Assembly (NCBI RefSeq): GCF_001705515.1
Contig: NZ_MDJS01000001.1
Location: forward strand, 744,001 to 808,000
Length of the DNA stretch: 64,000 nt
Source: Mucilaginibacter sp. PPCGB 2223
GTDB taxonomy: Bacteria > Bacteroidota > Bacteroidia > Sphingobacteriales > Sphingobacteriaceae
Direction: 5' to 3'
Shown piece after piece: positions 43,693 through 52,027 of the stretch. A program made the position numbers and the translations under genes. Numbering within the stretch: the first letter of the stretch is position 1; every line of letters begins with the position of its first letter. A model generated the notes under the pieces. It did no database searches, was not told the DNA's origin, and saw only the letters and a list, made by a program, of their open reading frames with translations.

Positions 43693-44094
43693 TTATTTCT
43701 TCTTCCGTTCAGCCCTGTATTTTTCCATAATTGCCTTCAAATCGATTTTGGCACAATCGGTAATTAGTTCGGTGGCAACGGCAAGCGGCAATTCGGCCTC
43801 ATTTTTAAAATTAATACAACCTTTCTGAAAATTAGCATTAGGTAACAATGCCTCATATTTAACATGCATGGGGGCATTCATATAAATCGGCATACAATGC
43901 AGCGACATATAATCTTTAACGCTTGCCAGGCCGTATTTGAACATCTCGCAATTATACAATATCATTTCCTTACCCATCATTTTGCCAATGGTAGCTGTAA
44001 CGGTCGGGTCGTTAGCCAGGATCGTTTCATGCAATGCCCTTAGCAAAGGCTGGCGTTGCGGATCCTGATGGGATAAATGCTCATCGATACTCAT
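43693..44094 (-). CDS. DUF1801 domain protein
   Basis: 133 aa with the DUF1801 (YdhG-like) pattern: MILYNCEMFKYG, DYMSLHCMPIYM and a C-terminal ELITDCAKIDLKAIMEKY. The fold resembles that of the iron chaperone-like YdhG group, but the function is not established. It is five bases after the YdeI-like gene's stop, in the same direction, so they form a small operon. Confidence 0.8.
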   Translation of the reverse strand: MSIDEHLSHQDPQRQPLLRALHETILANDPTVTATIGKMMGKEMILYNCEMFKYGLASVKDYMSLHCMPIYMNAPMHVKYEALLPNANFQKGCINFKNEAELPLAVATELITDCAKIDLKAIMEKYRAERKKK

Positions 44095-44099
44095 TTTGA

Positions 44100-44321
44100 T
44101 CAGGTTTTAAGTGTCTTTTGCTTGTTCCGCAGCATGGTCAGGGCTTTACCTGCACGTACCTTACGGGTCTCTTCGGCTTTAGCCGAGCCAACCCAATCGC
44201 AATAGCCTTGCTTGTACGATTTTGAGAGGGTCTCAAAAAATGCATTAGCTTCGGCGTCCCCTTCCAGTAAAACTTGCAGCTCGGCAGGTGTGCCCTCAAT
44301 ATGTTCTCCTTTTTTCAGCAT
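44100..44321 (-). CDS. YdeI/OmpD-associated C-terminal-like protein
   Basis: 73 aa from the ATG at 44321; the frame is open to 44360, but that would overlap the divergent lipoprotein gene. It matches only the C-terminal part of YdeI-like proteins: FFETLSKSYKQGYCDWV, AKAEETRKVR and KALTMLRNKQK. Such short forms are common on their own. YdeI-like proteins have been linked to bacteriocin resistance, but this short form has no demonstrated role. Confidence 0.78.
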   Translation of the reverse strand: MLKKGEHIEGTPAELQVLLEGDAEANAFFETLSKSYKQGYCDWVGSAKAEETRKVRAGKALTMLRNKQKTLKT

Positions 44322-44354
44322 AATAGTATAAATATAAATAATTAGTTTAGCGAT

Positions 44355-44978
44355 ATGCAAAAGGTTCTCATATTGCTCCTTATCATCGTTTGCATCAGTT
44401 GTAATTCAGCCGACAAAATTCGTGAAGAAAAACTGCGCGATACATTGGAAAAGATAAGGATAAAGGCCGATTTTAAGCCATTAGATTCAGCCGGGGCGTA
44501 TAATTTCATGAATAATTATTTCTTGCCCAGGCTTGATACGTTACCTACAAAGCGTAAAATATTTATTCACCCTTTAATTGGTCGTGATTTTAAAATGATT
44601 TATAAACGTGAGGAAGCAAGGCTTACTGCTCAATTTTTGGGAGATACCACAAAACAGTATTATCCACCCGACATAGTGGTTGAACATGCTGGTATCTTTA
44701 TCAATGAACATGCTAATTGGAACAGTAAATTATTAAGAAATACCATTGTGATTAATGATAATATCTTTAAACACAATCATCATCTGGAAGTTACCGGATT
44801 AAAAGCCTGGCATAAAAAATTTGGTTATGGATATATGTGTATATCATACCCGCAATACAATGAACATACCAAAAGGCTGTTTATAAGAGAATGGATAGAA
44901 AATGCTGACTGGTGTGGAACGGGTAGAGAATATACCTTTGGATATACAAAAACTACAAATGGTTGGAAAGCAGATTAG
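44355..44978 (+). CDS. Lipoprotein of unknown family
   Basis: 207 aa with a lipoprotein signal (MQKVLILLLIIVCISC, Cys 16). The mature part has aromatic-rich strands such as YYPPDIVVEHAGIFINEHANW and a C-terminal WIENADWCGTGREYTFGY. I do not recognise the family. Start lies close to the divergent YdeI-like gene. Base composition is AT-richer than most neighbours, so recent acquisition is possible. Confidence 0.7.
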   Translation: MQKVLILLLIIVCISCNSADKIREEKLRDTLEKIRIKADFKPLDSAGAYNFMNNYFLPRLDTLPTKRKIFIHPLIGRDFKMIYKREEARLTAQFLGDTTKQYYPPDIVVEHAGIFINEHANWNSKLLRNTIVINDNIFKHNHHLEVTGLKAWHKKFGYGYMCISYPQYNEHTKRLFIREWIENADWCGTGREYTFGYTKTTNGWKAD

Positions 44979-45040
44979 CTATTCAGATTTTTAACAAACT
45001 TACTTATACTTAGGTTTAACCGAACGATACTTTATAACTC

Positions 45041-45643
45041 ATGCGCGCAACCTTTAACCCGGCCGAAAAATACATTTTAGAAGATGATCGCGTTCTGCTT
45101 CGTCCGCTTGAGGCCGGTGATATTAAGTACCTGATGCCGTTTTCGCTGAATGAGCCCGATATATGGACCTACTCGAGCATTACCGGCGCAGGCCGGGAGA
45201 ATATGGAAAACTATGTTAAAGGGGCATTAGCCGCAAGGGATACCGGAACCGAATATCCTTTTATTGTTTTTGATAAAAAGGCGAATGCCTATGCCGGGCT
45301 AACGCGGTTTTACGATATTCAGCTAAACAATAAAACCCTGCAGTTGGGCTATACCTGGTACGGCAAGCAGTTTCAGGGTACTGGCATGAACAGGCATTGC
45401 AAATACCTGTTATTGGGTTTTGCCTTTGAAGAGTTGGGGATGGAACGTGTAGAGTTCAGGGCCGATAACGCCAACTCGCGCAGTATAGCTGCCATGAAAG
45501 CTATTGGCTGCACCGTTGAAGGCGTTTTGCGCAGCAACGGCATCAAGCGCGACGGCACGCGACGCGATTCGATTGTTTTAAGTATTTTGAAACAGGAATG
45601 GGAGAGTGGCGTAAAGGAAGTATTGAAAGCTAAATTAATATGA
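45041..45643 (+). CDS. GNAT family N-acetyltransferase (RimJ/RimL-like)
   Basis: 200 aa, cytosolic. The GNAT core includes VLLRPLEAGDIKYLMPF (about 19-35), LGYTWYGKQFQGTGMNRHCK with the acetyl-CoA loop (Q/R-G-x-G replaced by QGTGMN, about 105-124), and a C-terminal EFRADNANSRSIAAMKAIGC followed by a GVLRSNGIKRDGTRRDS strand. These are typical of RimJ/RimL-type enzymes acting on protein N-termini or small amines. The stop overlaps the next ATG. Confidence 0.92.
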   Translation: MRATFNPAEKYILEDDRVLLRPLEAGDIKYLMPFSLNEPDIWTYSSITGAGRENMENYVKGALAARDTGTEYPFIVFDKKANAYAGLTRFYDIQLNNKTLQLGYTWYGKQFQGTGMNRHCKYLLLGFAFEELGMERVEFRADNANSRSIAAMKAIGCTVEGVLRSNGIKRDGTRRDSIVLSILKQEWESGVKEVLKAKLI

Positions 45644-45984
45644 GCCATATAGATTTTCAAACGATCGACTGGAGCAAAATAGAACCGACCGAACATCCCG
45701 GCGAAACCGGCACAGCGTTTTGGCGTACCTTACAATACGATGGTTTAAGGGTACGAATGGTGGAATATTCTGCCGGTTACCTGGCTGATCATTGGTGCAA
45801 AAAGGGCCATATCCTGCATTGCCTTGAAGGAGAGTTTATAAGCGAGATGATAGATGGCGAAAACTTTGTCCTGACCAAAGGGATGACCTATATCGTGTCC
45901 GACGAATTGAGCACACACCGGTCGTATTCCAGAAACGGCGTAAAACTGCTGATCATCGACGGGGACTTTTTAAAGCTGACTTAA
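45640..45984 (+). CDS. DHCW-motif cupin fold protein
   Basis: 114 aa. The sequence LADHWCKKGHILHCLEGEF (about 46-64) contains the D-H-W-C variant plus a His and Glu as in small cupins. Strand-rich, with no signal peptide. It is translationally coupled to the GNAT gene (ATGA). Its ligand is unknown; the name comes from the short motif rather than a measured activity. Confidence 0.8.
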   Translation: MSHIDFQTIDWSKIEPTEHPGETGTAFWRTLQYDGLRVRMVEYSAGYLADHWCKKGHILHCLEGEFISEMIDGENFVLTKGMTYIVSDELSTHRSYSRNGVKLLIIDGDFLKLT

Positions 45985-45991
45985 ATACAGA

Positions 45992-46762
45992 ATGCCGCTA
46001 ACTTTCGCCCACCCTGCAATTGTTTTACCTTTGAGATACCTGTCGAAACGGTGGGTTTCGTTAACCGGCCTGGTGACCGGTAGCGTGGTGCCCGACTTTG
46101 AGTATTTTATACGGATGAAGATACTAAGCATTTACAGCCATACCTGGTTGGGTTTGCTCTGGTTTGATCTGCCGTTAGGGCTGATATTGTGCTATGTTTA
46201 TCACAATATTGTCCGCGACGGTTTTATTGATAGCTTGCCGTCGCCATTATACAGACGTCTTAAACCTTATCAGGGTGTCAACTGGAACCAGTATTCCAGA
46301 GGGCACATGCTTGTCGTTGTCGTATCTGTTATTACAGGCGCTGCATCCCATTTGTTTTGGGATAGCTTTACGCACCTCAACGGTTATTTTGTGGTGAGAT
46401 GGGGAATGAAAAGGGTAGTTGCAATAATGAGCGTACATTTGCCGCTTTATAAGGTTGTGCAACATTTAAGCACACTGGCAGGAGGCGCAATTATATTAAC
46501 CGTATTGTTTACACTCAAGCCATTGCCAGCCGTGATGCGCAAGATCAATTACAATTACTGGATAGCAGTTTGCGTGGTAATGACTGCGACGATAATCTTG
46601 CGGATATTGTTTGAAAATAATGTACAGTACCCTGACCTGATAGTGACCACTCTTTCAGGTTTCATAGCCGGGATAATTTTGGTGCCGGTGATCTTAATTA
46701 AAAAGTACCTGGTACAAAATAATCGAGCCGAACACGACCAGCCCGAACGAAGAAAATATTAG
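45992..46762 (+). CDS. DUF4184 membrane protein
   Basis: 256 aa starting PLTFAHPAIVLPLRYL, the DUF4184 start, followed by GSVVPDFEYFIRM and SHLFWDSFTH with metal-ligand-like His and Asp. Several membrane helices follow. The family is uncharacterised; the His/Asp spacing recalls membrane-bound metal hydrolases, which is inference only. The last 69 bp overlap the convergent small gene. Confidence 0.88.
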   Translation: MPLTFAHPAIVLPLRYLSKRWVSLTGLVTGSVVPDFEYFIRMKILSIYSHTWLGLLWFDLPLGLILCYVYHNIVRDGFIDSLPSPLYRRLKPYQGVNWNQYSRGHMLVVVVSVITGAASHLFWDSFTHLNGYFVVRWGMKRVVAIMSVHLPLYKVVQHLSTLAGGAIILTVLFTLKPLPAVMRKINYNYWIAVCVVMTATIILRILFENNVQYPDLIVTTLSGFIAGIILVPVILIKKYLVQNNRAEHDQPERRKY

Positions 46763-46912
46763 TGTTTTGTCGCGGGTAAACCTGCGCATAAATCCCAACC
46801 GGTTTTTATCGAGGCTAAACATGTAAAAGGCAACCCCCCAAACGATAAGAAGTAGCCCCAAGATCATACTCATCAAAGTGTCAAATCCGGTAATTGATTC
46901 CTCGAGTCTCAT
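46694..46912 (-). CDS. Small two-helix membrane protein
   Basis: 72 aa: a short polar N-terminus, two membrane helices (about 13-32 and 51-70) and a basic loop NRLGFMRRFTRDK between them, so both ends are probably outside. The frame has normal codon choice and an ATG with a plausible leader. Its final 69 bases lie antisense to the DUF4184 gene. Family unknown. Confidence 0.6.
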   Translation of the reverse strand: MRLEESITGFDTLMSMILGLLLIVWGVAFYMFSLDKNRLGFMRRFTRDKTLIFSSFGLVVFGSIILYQVLFN

Positions 46913-47049
46913 GGTTCGTGATAATTGGTTAAGTAATAGCTGTTTATATACAAAACAGCTTTTCCGGGTTATACGACGACGGAGACCAAAGGTTTCGTTT
47001 TTTGAAAAATAGTTTATTTAATGTTGCGAATTGTTTCTTTAACCGATTT

Positions 47050-47781
47050 TTAATAGCTCAATGTCTCGTCGGCTACCCAGCCGATAATGATGATCGATGG
47101 GTGAGTCAGGTGAGCTTCTGTGGCCAGTTTAGGCAGATCCCTGATCGCTCCACGCACCGATTTTTGATGGGGCAGCGAGGCATGCTGAATAATTGCCGCC
47201 GGCATGTGCCCGTTGCCGGCATCAACATAAGTTTGAGCAATTTCGTCAAGCTTTTTCATGCCCATATAAATCACCACAGTGGCATTGCTTTGCATGGCCA
47301 GGTTAATGTCGGCCGAAAGGCGGCCATCTTTTTTGGTGCCGGTAACCATCCAAACGCTTTCGCTTACAGCGCGGTGGGTAAGAGGTATATCTAAAAAGCC
47401 ACTGGCCTGCATGCTGGTAATACCCGGAACAAAGTACGTCCGGATGCCATGATCGCGGGCAAACAGTATTTCCTCATAACCACGGCCGAAAATAAAAGGA
47501 TCGCCACCTTTGAGCCGCACAACAAGCCCTTTGGTTAAAGCCTTTTCTCTGATCAGTTCCAGTATTTCTTCCTGTGGGGTGTATTCGCCGTAAGGCTGTT
47601 TGCCCACATATATTTTCTCGCAATCGTAGCGGGTAATATCTAAAAGTTCCTTGTTGGCCAGGTTATCGTACAAAACAACGTTGGCACGCTGCAGCGTTTT
47701 ATATCCTTTTACGGTGATCAGTTCAGGGTCGCCGGGGCCGGCGCCTATTACATATAATTCGGGGATAATGGCATCACTCAT
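47050..47781 (-). CDS. cobA: Uroporphyrinogen-III C-methyltransferase (SUMT)
   Basis: 243 aa from the ATG at 47781; the frame continues to 47874 but overlaps the divergent moeB start. Motifs: YVIGAGPGDPELITVKG (about 9-25), VVRLKGGDPFIFGRG with GDPFIFGRG, YFVPGITS and the late MVTGT. SUMT adds two methyl groups to uroporphyrinogen III to give precorrin-2, the branch point for siroheme. No fused CysG dehydrogenase/chelatase domain is present, so later siroheme steps must be encoded elsewhere. Divergent from the molybdenum cofactor operon. Confidence 0.93.
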   Translation of the reverse strand: MSDAIIPELYVIGAGPGDPELITVKGYKTLQRANVVLYDNLANKELLDITRYDCEKIYVGKQPYGEYTPQEEILELIREKALTKGLVVRLKGGDPFIFGRGYEEILFARDHGIRTYFVPGITSMQASGFLDIPLTHRAVSESVWMVTGTKKDGRLSADINLAMQSNATVVIYMGMKKLDEIAQTYVDAGNGHMPAAIIQHASLPHQKSVRGAIRDLPKLATEAHLTHPSIIIIGWVADETLSY

Positions 47782-47845
47782 AGTGGGTATATCAATTATT
47801 CGTGCTAACTTAAAAACTAATTCACAATAAACCTGCGTTTTTACA

Positions 47846-47853
47846 TAGGTTTG
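47846..47853 (+). promoter_or_regulatory. -7 box of the molybdenum cofactor operon
   Basis: TAGGTTTG fits TAnnTTTG and lies 20 bp before the moeB ATG. The gap to cobA is only 91 bp, so both divergent promoters share it. I saw no Moco riboswitch core in this short leader. Confidence 0.5.
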
Positions 47854-47872
47854 TGCAGTATTTGATCGCAAC

Positions 47873-48928
47873 ATGACGGATTTATCATATAAATACTACC
47901 AAAGTCATAGTAAATTGGGTTTTATCGGTCAGGATGGCCAGCAGAAACTTACTCAGGCAAGGGTACTGATCGTTGGCGCAGGCGGGTTAGGCTGTCCCTG
48001 CCTTTTAACCCTGGCAGGTTGCGGCATTGGCACCATTGGTATTGCCGATTTCGATGTGGTATCGGTTTCTAATCTCCACCGCCAACAGCTTTATACCGTC
48101 GATGATGTGGGCAAATCAAAGATTAGTATCGCTAAACAAAGGCTGTTGCAACATAATCCCCTGTTGACGATCAACGAACATAGTTTACTGGTTGCCCGGG
48201 ATAATGTGTTGGATTTGCTTAAAGAATATGATATTATAGTTGACGGTACCGATAATTTTGCTGTGCGTTATCTCATTAACGATGCCTGTGTATACCTGGA
48301 TAAGCCACTGGTTTACGGGGCAATATATCAAACTGAAGGACATGTTACCGTTTTTAACTACCGGCAATCGGCCACATTGCGCTGTCTTTTCCCCGAGCCG
48401 GAGGCCGAAACAGTTGTGCCATCCTGTGCCGATGTTGGGGCTTACAATGTGGTTACCGGTATTATCGGTATCATGATGGCTAACGAAGTGGTTAAAATCA
48501 TTGTCGGCAGTAGCGATATACTGATCAATAAATTAGTGAGTTACGATGCTTTATCTGCCGGGATTCGCACGATTGCTTATCGTGAAAACGCCAAAAGCAG
48601 GGAGATAAGCATAAAACGGTTTACCGCCGGAAATGAGGCTACAGACCTTTCAGTAGACGAGTTTTTAATTTTAGATCCGGACAGCTACCGGTTAATAGAT
48701 GTACGTGAAGATTGGGAGCATGATGAGTTTAATATTGGCGGCGAGCAAATTGCTATGGCTAAGTTTAAGCGATACGATTTCTCAGCGTATGCAAAATCCG
48801 ATAAACTGATACTGTATTGCCTGCAGGGCCTGCGCAGCCGGTCGGCGGCACAGTTTCTACGCGAAAGCGGTTTTATAAATGCCATTAGCCTGAGAGGGGG
48901 CCTAAACGCATATCTTGCCCTGAAATAA
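47873..48928 (+). CDS. moeB: MoeB/ThiF family adenylyltransferase with C-terminal rhodanese domain
   Basis: 351 aa. Residues about 10-240 are the E1-like domain: VLIVGAGGLGCPCLLTLAGCG binds ATP, DFDVVSVSNLHRQ follows, VDGTDNF marks the metal loop, and PSCADVG holds the Cys near 183. Only one Cys of the usual first zinc pair is seen (LRCLFPE), and the second CxxC is absent, so the structural zinc site seems lost. Residues about 265-351 form a rhodanese with Cys in LYCLQGLRS. The protein likely adenylates the C-terminal Gly of MoaD, and the rhodanese can deliver sulfur. First gene of the operon. Confidence 0.88.
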   Translation: MTDLSYKYYQSHSKLGFIGQDGQQKLTQARVLIVGAGGLGCPCLLTLAGCGIGTIGIADFDVVSVSNLHRQQLYTVDDVGKSKISIAKQRLLQHNPLLTINEHSLLVARDNVLDLLKEYDIIVDGTDNFAVRYLINDACVYLDKPLVYGAIYQTEGHVTVFNYRQSATLRCLFPEPEAETVVPSCADVGAYNVVTGIIGIMMANEVVKIIVGSSDILINKLVSYDALSAGIRTIAYRENAKSREISIKRFTAGNEATDLSVDEFLILDPDSYRLIDVREDWEHDEFNIGGEQIAMAKFKRYDFSAYAKSDKLILYCLQGLRSRSAAQFLRESGFINAISLRGGLNAYLALK

Positions 48929-48961
48929 GGTTTTTATCATTTTAGCTTGTACCTTTAAAGC

Positions 48962-49798
48962 ATGTTACGCGTTAGTCAGTTATTTATTTACCCCGTCAAA
49001 TCACTTGGCGGTATCGAACTAAGCTCTGCCGAAGTTACCGACAGGGGCTTTAAGTACGACAGGCGATGGATGCTGGTTGACGACAATAACCGTTTCCTGA
49101 GCCAGCGCGAATACGCCGAAATGGCCCTTTTGAAAGTTAGTATTGCGGATACCGGTTTACTGGTTAAACATGCCCATTATCCTGGTGATGAAATATTGGT
49201 GCCCTTTAAGCCACAAACAGATCAAACAGGCAGGTTTGTAATTTGGGACGATATCGTTACCGGACAATATGTAAGCGAAACTACCGACCAATGGTTTAGC
49301 CGTAAGTTAAAAATCAATTGCAGGCTGGTGCATATGCCCGATGACAGCCATCGCGGGGTAAACCCTAAATACGCTGCAGACAAGATCACCTCTTTTTCTG
49401 ATGCGTACCCGTTCATGATGGTGGGGCAATCTTCGCTGGATGATCTGAACAACCGTTTAGCGGATAAAATACCGGTTAACCGTTTCAGGCCCAACCTGGT
49501 TTTTACCGGTGGCGAACCTTTTGATGAGGATACGATGGGCCATATCATCATTAACGGCATTGGCTTTTACGGCGTTAAACTTTGCGCCCGTTGCCCGATA
49601 CCAACTATCGATCAGGACACCATCGCGAAAAGCAAAGAACCCACAAAAACCCTGTTAACCTACCGCCGACGGAATAATGATGTGTATTTTGGACAGAACT
49701 TTGTTCACCAGGGAGATGGAATAATTAGTGTTGGCGATGAAATAACCGTTTTAGAAATTAAAGAAATGCCAAATTCGTTAAAACTGGCATCCATATAA
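48962..49798 (+). CDS. MOSC domain protein (YcbX/mARC-like)
   Basis: 278 aa: an N-terminal MOSC_N beta-barrel (about 1-120, LFIYPVKSLGGIEL) and a C-terminal MOSC domain with FRPNLVFTGGEPFDED and LCARCPIPTIDQDT, whose Cys could bind the molybdenum of Moco. MOSC_N-MOSC proteins are Moco-carrying reductases such as YcbX or mARC, which reduce N-hydroxylated compounds. No ferredoxin domain is fused here, unlike YcbX. It sits inside the cofactor operon, so it is probably a Moco user or sulfurase-like helper. Confidence 0.88.
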   Translation: MLRVSQLFIYPVKSLGGIELSSAEVTDRGFKYDRRWMLVDDNNRFLSQREYAEMALLKVSIADTGLLVKHAHYPGDEILVPFKPQTDQTGRFVIWDDIVTGQYVSETTDQWFSRKLKINCRLVHMPDDSHRGVNPKYAADKITSFSDAYPFMMVGQSSLDDLNNRLADKIPVNRFRPNLVFTGGEPFDEDTMGHIIINGIGFYGVKLCARCPIPTIDQDTIAKSKEPTKTLLTYRRRNNDVYFGQNFVHQGDGIISVGDEITVLEIKEMPNSLKLASI

Positions 49799-49800
49799 GT

Positions 49801-50751
49801 ATGCGCGATATCACCCACAAACAAATTACCCTGCGTACCGCCAAAGCTGTTGGCATTATATTTTGTACACAACAAACTGTCGACCTGATTAAAAACGATC
49901 AATTGCCCAAAGGCAATCTATTTGATGTGGCACGCGCAGCCGGGTTTATCGGCGCAAAGCTTACCCCGCAGTTATTGCCGCATTGCCACCCGGTGCAGAT
50001 CGATGGGATGGATATGAGCTTTGAATTTCTGGACAGGGAAAAGCATGCCGGATTATTTAACGAAGCGGTTTTTGGTAAACAGGGCATTGTGATAACAGGC
50101 GATGCCAAATCGATAGGGCGCACGGGTATTGAGATGGAAATATTGACAGCCGTATCAGTTGCCGCTTTGGAGATATACGATATGCTGAAACCGGTAGATA
50201 AAGAGCTGGAGATCGGTCATATCAAATTATTACAAAAACGCGGCGGCAAGAGTGACCGTGAGCGTTTTTTCGCCGAACCTTTGAGCTGTGCGGTTTTGGT
50301 TTGTTCGGATTCGACAGCGGCCGGAGAGCGCGAAGACAAAAGCGGCAGGATCATCTGCGAGATGTTAAAACAGGTAAACAGCAACGTGTTGCATTACCAG
50401 GTTTTACCTGACGATAAGGAACAGATACAGCAGCAAATACGAGCCTGGGTTGCCGAAGATATCAACTTTATATTTACCACAGGCGGAACCGGCTTCGGGC
50501 CGCGCGATAATACCGTTGAAGCCGTTGAAGAGCTACTGGAACGCCACGCCGATGGTATAACCGAAGCTATGCGCGGTTACGGACAAATGCGCACACCTTT
50601 AGCTATGATGAGCCGGGGAGTAGCTGGTTCGATAGCGCAGACCCTGATTGTTACTTTACCCGGAAGTGCCGGCGGCGCGCGCGAATCAATGGAAGCAATA
50701 CTACCGGCCGTTTTTCATGCCCGGAAAATGATGCTGGGCGAGGGACATTGA
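49801..50751 (+). CDS. Bifunctional MoaC-MoaB fusion protein
   Basis: 316 aa, two enzymes in one chain. Residues about 1-155 are MoaC (cyclic pyranopterin monophosphate synthase): LLPHCHPVQIDG, GRTGIEMEILTAVSVAALEI and LLQKRGGKSD. Residues about 165-316 are MoaB/MogA-type (molybdopterin adenylyltransferase): VLVCSDSTAAGERED, FTTGGTGFGPRDNT and MRGYGQ. MoaC makes cPMP together with MoaA; MoaB/MogA adenylates molybdopterin for MoeA. It is two bases downstream of the MOSC gene and two bases upstream of moeA. Confidence 0.94.
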   Translation: MRDITHKQITLRTAKAVGIIFCTQQTVDLIKNDQLPKGNLFDVARAAGFIGAKLTPQLLPHCHPVQIDGMDMSFEFLDREKHAGLFNEAVFGKQGIVITGDAKSIGRTGIEMEILTAVSVAALEIYDMLKPVDKELEIGHIKLLQKRGGKSDRERFFAEPLSCAVLVCSDSTAAGEREDKSGRIICEMLKQVNSNVLHYQVLPDDKEQIQQQIRAWVAEDINFIFTTGGTGFGPRDNTVEAVEELLERHADGITEAMRGYGQMRTPLAMMSRGVAGSIAQTLIVTLPGSAGGARESMEAILPAVFHARKMMLGEGH

Positions 50752-50752
50752 T

Positions 50753-51937
50753 ATGCTGAAGTTTACCGAAGCTCAACAACTCATCAGAAATTTATCGCGT
50801 TCATTTGGCGAGGAGGAAATTGCTTTGGCCGATGTGGAAGGCCGGATTTTGGCCGAAGACATTTACGCTGACCGCGATTACCCGCCTTTTAACCGCGCCG
50901 CGATGGATGGTTATGCGGTCAATATTGCAGATTGGGAGGCCGGTATCAGGGAATTCCAGGTGCAGCAGGTGATCTATGCAGGAGAATTGGGTCAAGAAGA
51001 TTTGAAACCCGGCACATGTTATAAGATCATGACAGGTGCTCCAGTGCCATCGTCTGCCAATGCTGTTATCAGGCGCGAAGACGCTGAGCAAACAGGCGAT
51101 GTTGTGAATTTCGACCTCAAAAACATCAAGCTATACCAAAGCATATCCCGGCAGGGAGAAGATATGCAAAACGGTGAGCTGATATTGCCTAAGGGTACTA
51201 AATGCTCGTTCGCTGCCATTAGCATATTGGCGGCGTTGGGGAAAAGCTGTGTTAAGGTGCATAGCCTGCCTAAGGTGGCTTTATTCACGACTGGTAATGA
51301 ACTTGTGGAAGTAGGCATGTTGGTGTCGGACACTCAGATCCGTAACAGCAACCAATACCTACTTAAAAGTCTGCTCAAAAAATGGCTCATCAGACCAACT
51401 ATCTGCAAACACGTTATTGATGATAAAATGCAATTGAAAACCGCTTTGGCGGAAGCTCTATCGTGCGATATCATCGTTACCTGCGGCGGCGTATCTGCCG
51501 GGGATGCCGATTATCTGCCCGAGGTGCTGGAAAACCTTAGCGTAAAAAAACTCTTCCATAAAGTAGCTATTAAACCAGGCAAGCCCATCTGGTGCGGGCA
51601 AATGCCTAACGGTGGCATGGTTTTCGCTTTGCCGGGTAACCCGGTATCGTGTATGGTAACGTTTAAACTGTTTATCGAAACCTATCTGGTTGCTTGTTTA
51701 GGAGCGGGCATCTCTAAAATACTAACATTACCCTTTAAAGGCACTCGTACCCACACCGCAAATCTCGACGAATTCTTTCCGGTAACTATATCAGGCAAAC
51801 CGGCTTCGGTGCAAGCCATCACCATCAACAGTTCGGGCGATATCCGGCTTGGTTTACATGCCGATGCTTTGGCTCACCACCCGGTTGAAGTTGCAGAGTT
51901 GAACAACGGGAGCGTCGTAACCTGCTATTTGCTGTAG
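50753..51937 (+). CDS. moeA: Molybdopterin molybdotransferase MoeA
   Basis: 394 aa, cytosolic. Motifs: PPFNRAAMDGYAV (about 43-55), KIMTGAPVPSSANAVIRRED, TGNELVEVG, CGGVSAGDADYLPE and FALPGNPVSCMVT (about 290-302). MoeA inserts molybdenum into adenylated molybdopterin, working after the MoaB/MogA step encoded just upstream. All expected domains I-IV are present. 90 bp separate its stop from moaA, with a TATATTTG box at 52013 that could be an internal promoter. Confidence 0.94.
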   Translation: MLKFTEAQQLIRNLSRSFGEEEIALADVEGRILAEDIYADRDYPPFNRAAMDGYAVNIADWEAGIREFQVQQVIYAGELGQEDLKPGTCYKIMTGAPVPSSANAVIRREDAEQTGDVVNFDLKNIKLYQSISRQGEDMQNGELILPKGTKCSFAAISILAALGKSCVKVHSLPKVALFTTGNELVEVGMLVSDTQIRNSNQYLLKSLLKKWLIRPTICKHVIDDKMQLKTALAEALSCDIIVTCGGVSAGDADYLPEVLENLSVKKLFHKVAIKPGKPIWCGQMPNGGMVFALPGNPVSCMVTFKLFIETYLVACLGAGISKILTLPFKGTRTHTANLDEFFPVTISGKPASVQAITINSSGDIRLGLHADALAHHPVEVAELNNGSVVTCYLL

Positions 51938-52027
51938 TCAATACCATGTAATTATTCACCCCACAACTCAACAAAACAAGGTACTAATGGCACGCGTTTG
52001 GTATTACAATCGTATATTTGAATTTAA

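Noticed and set aside
47782-47872. Possible Moco or cobalamin riboswitch before moeB/cobA
   Set aside because: The gap is only 91 bp and shows no recognisable riboswitch core; a plain -7 box explains the region.
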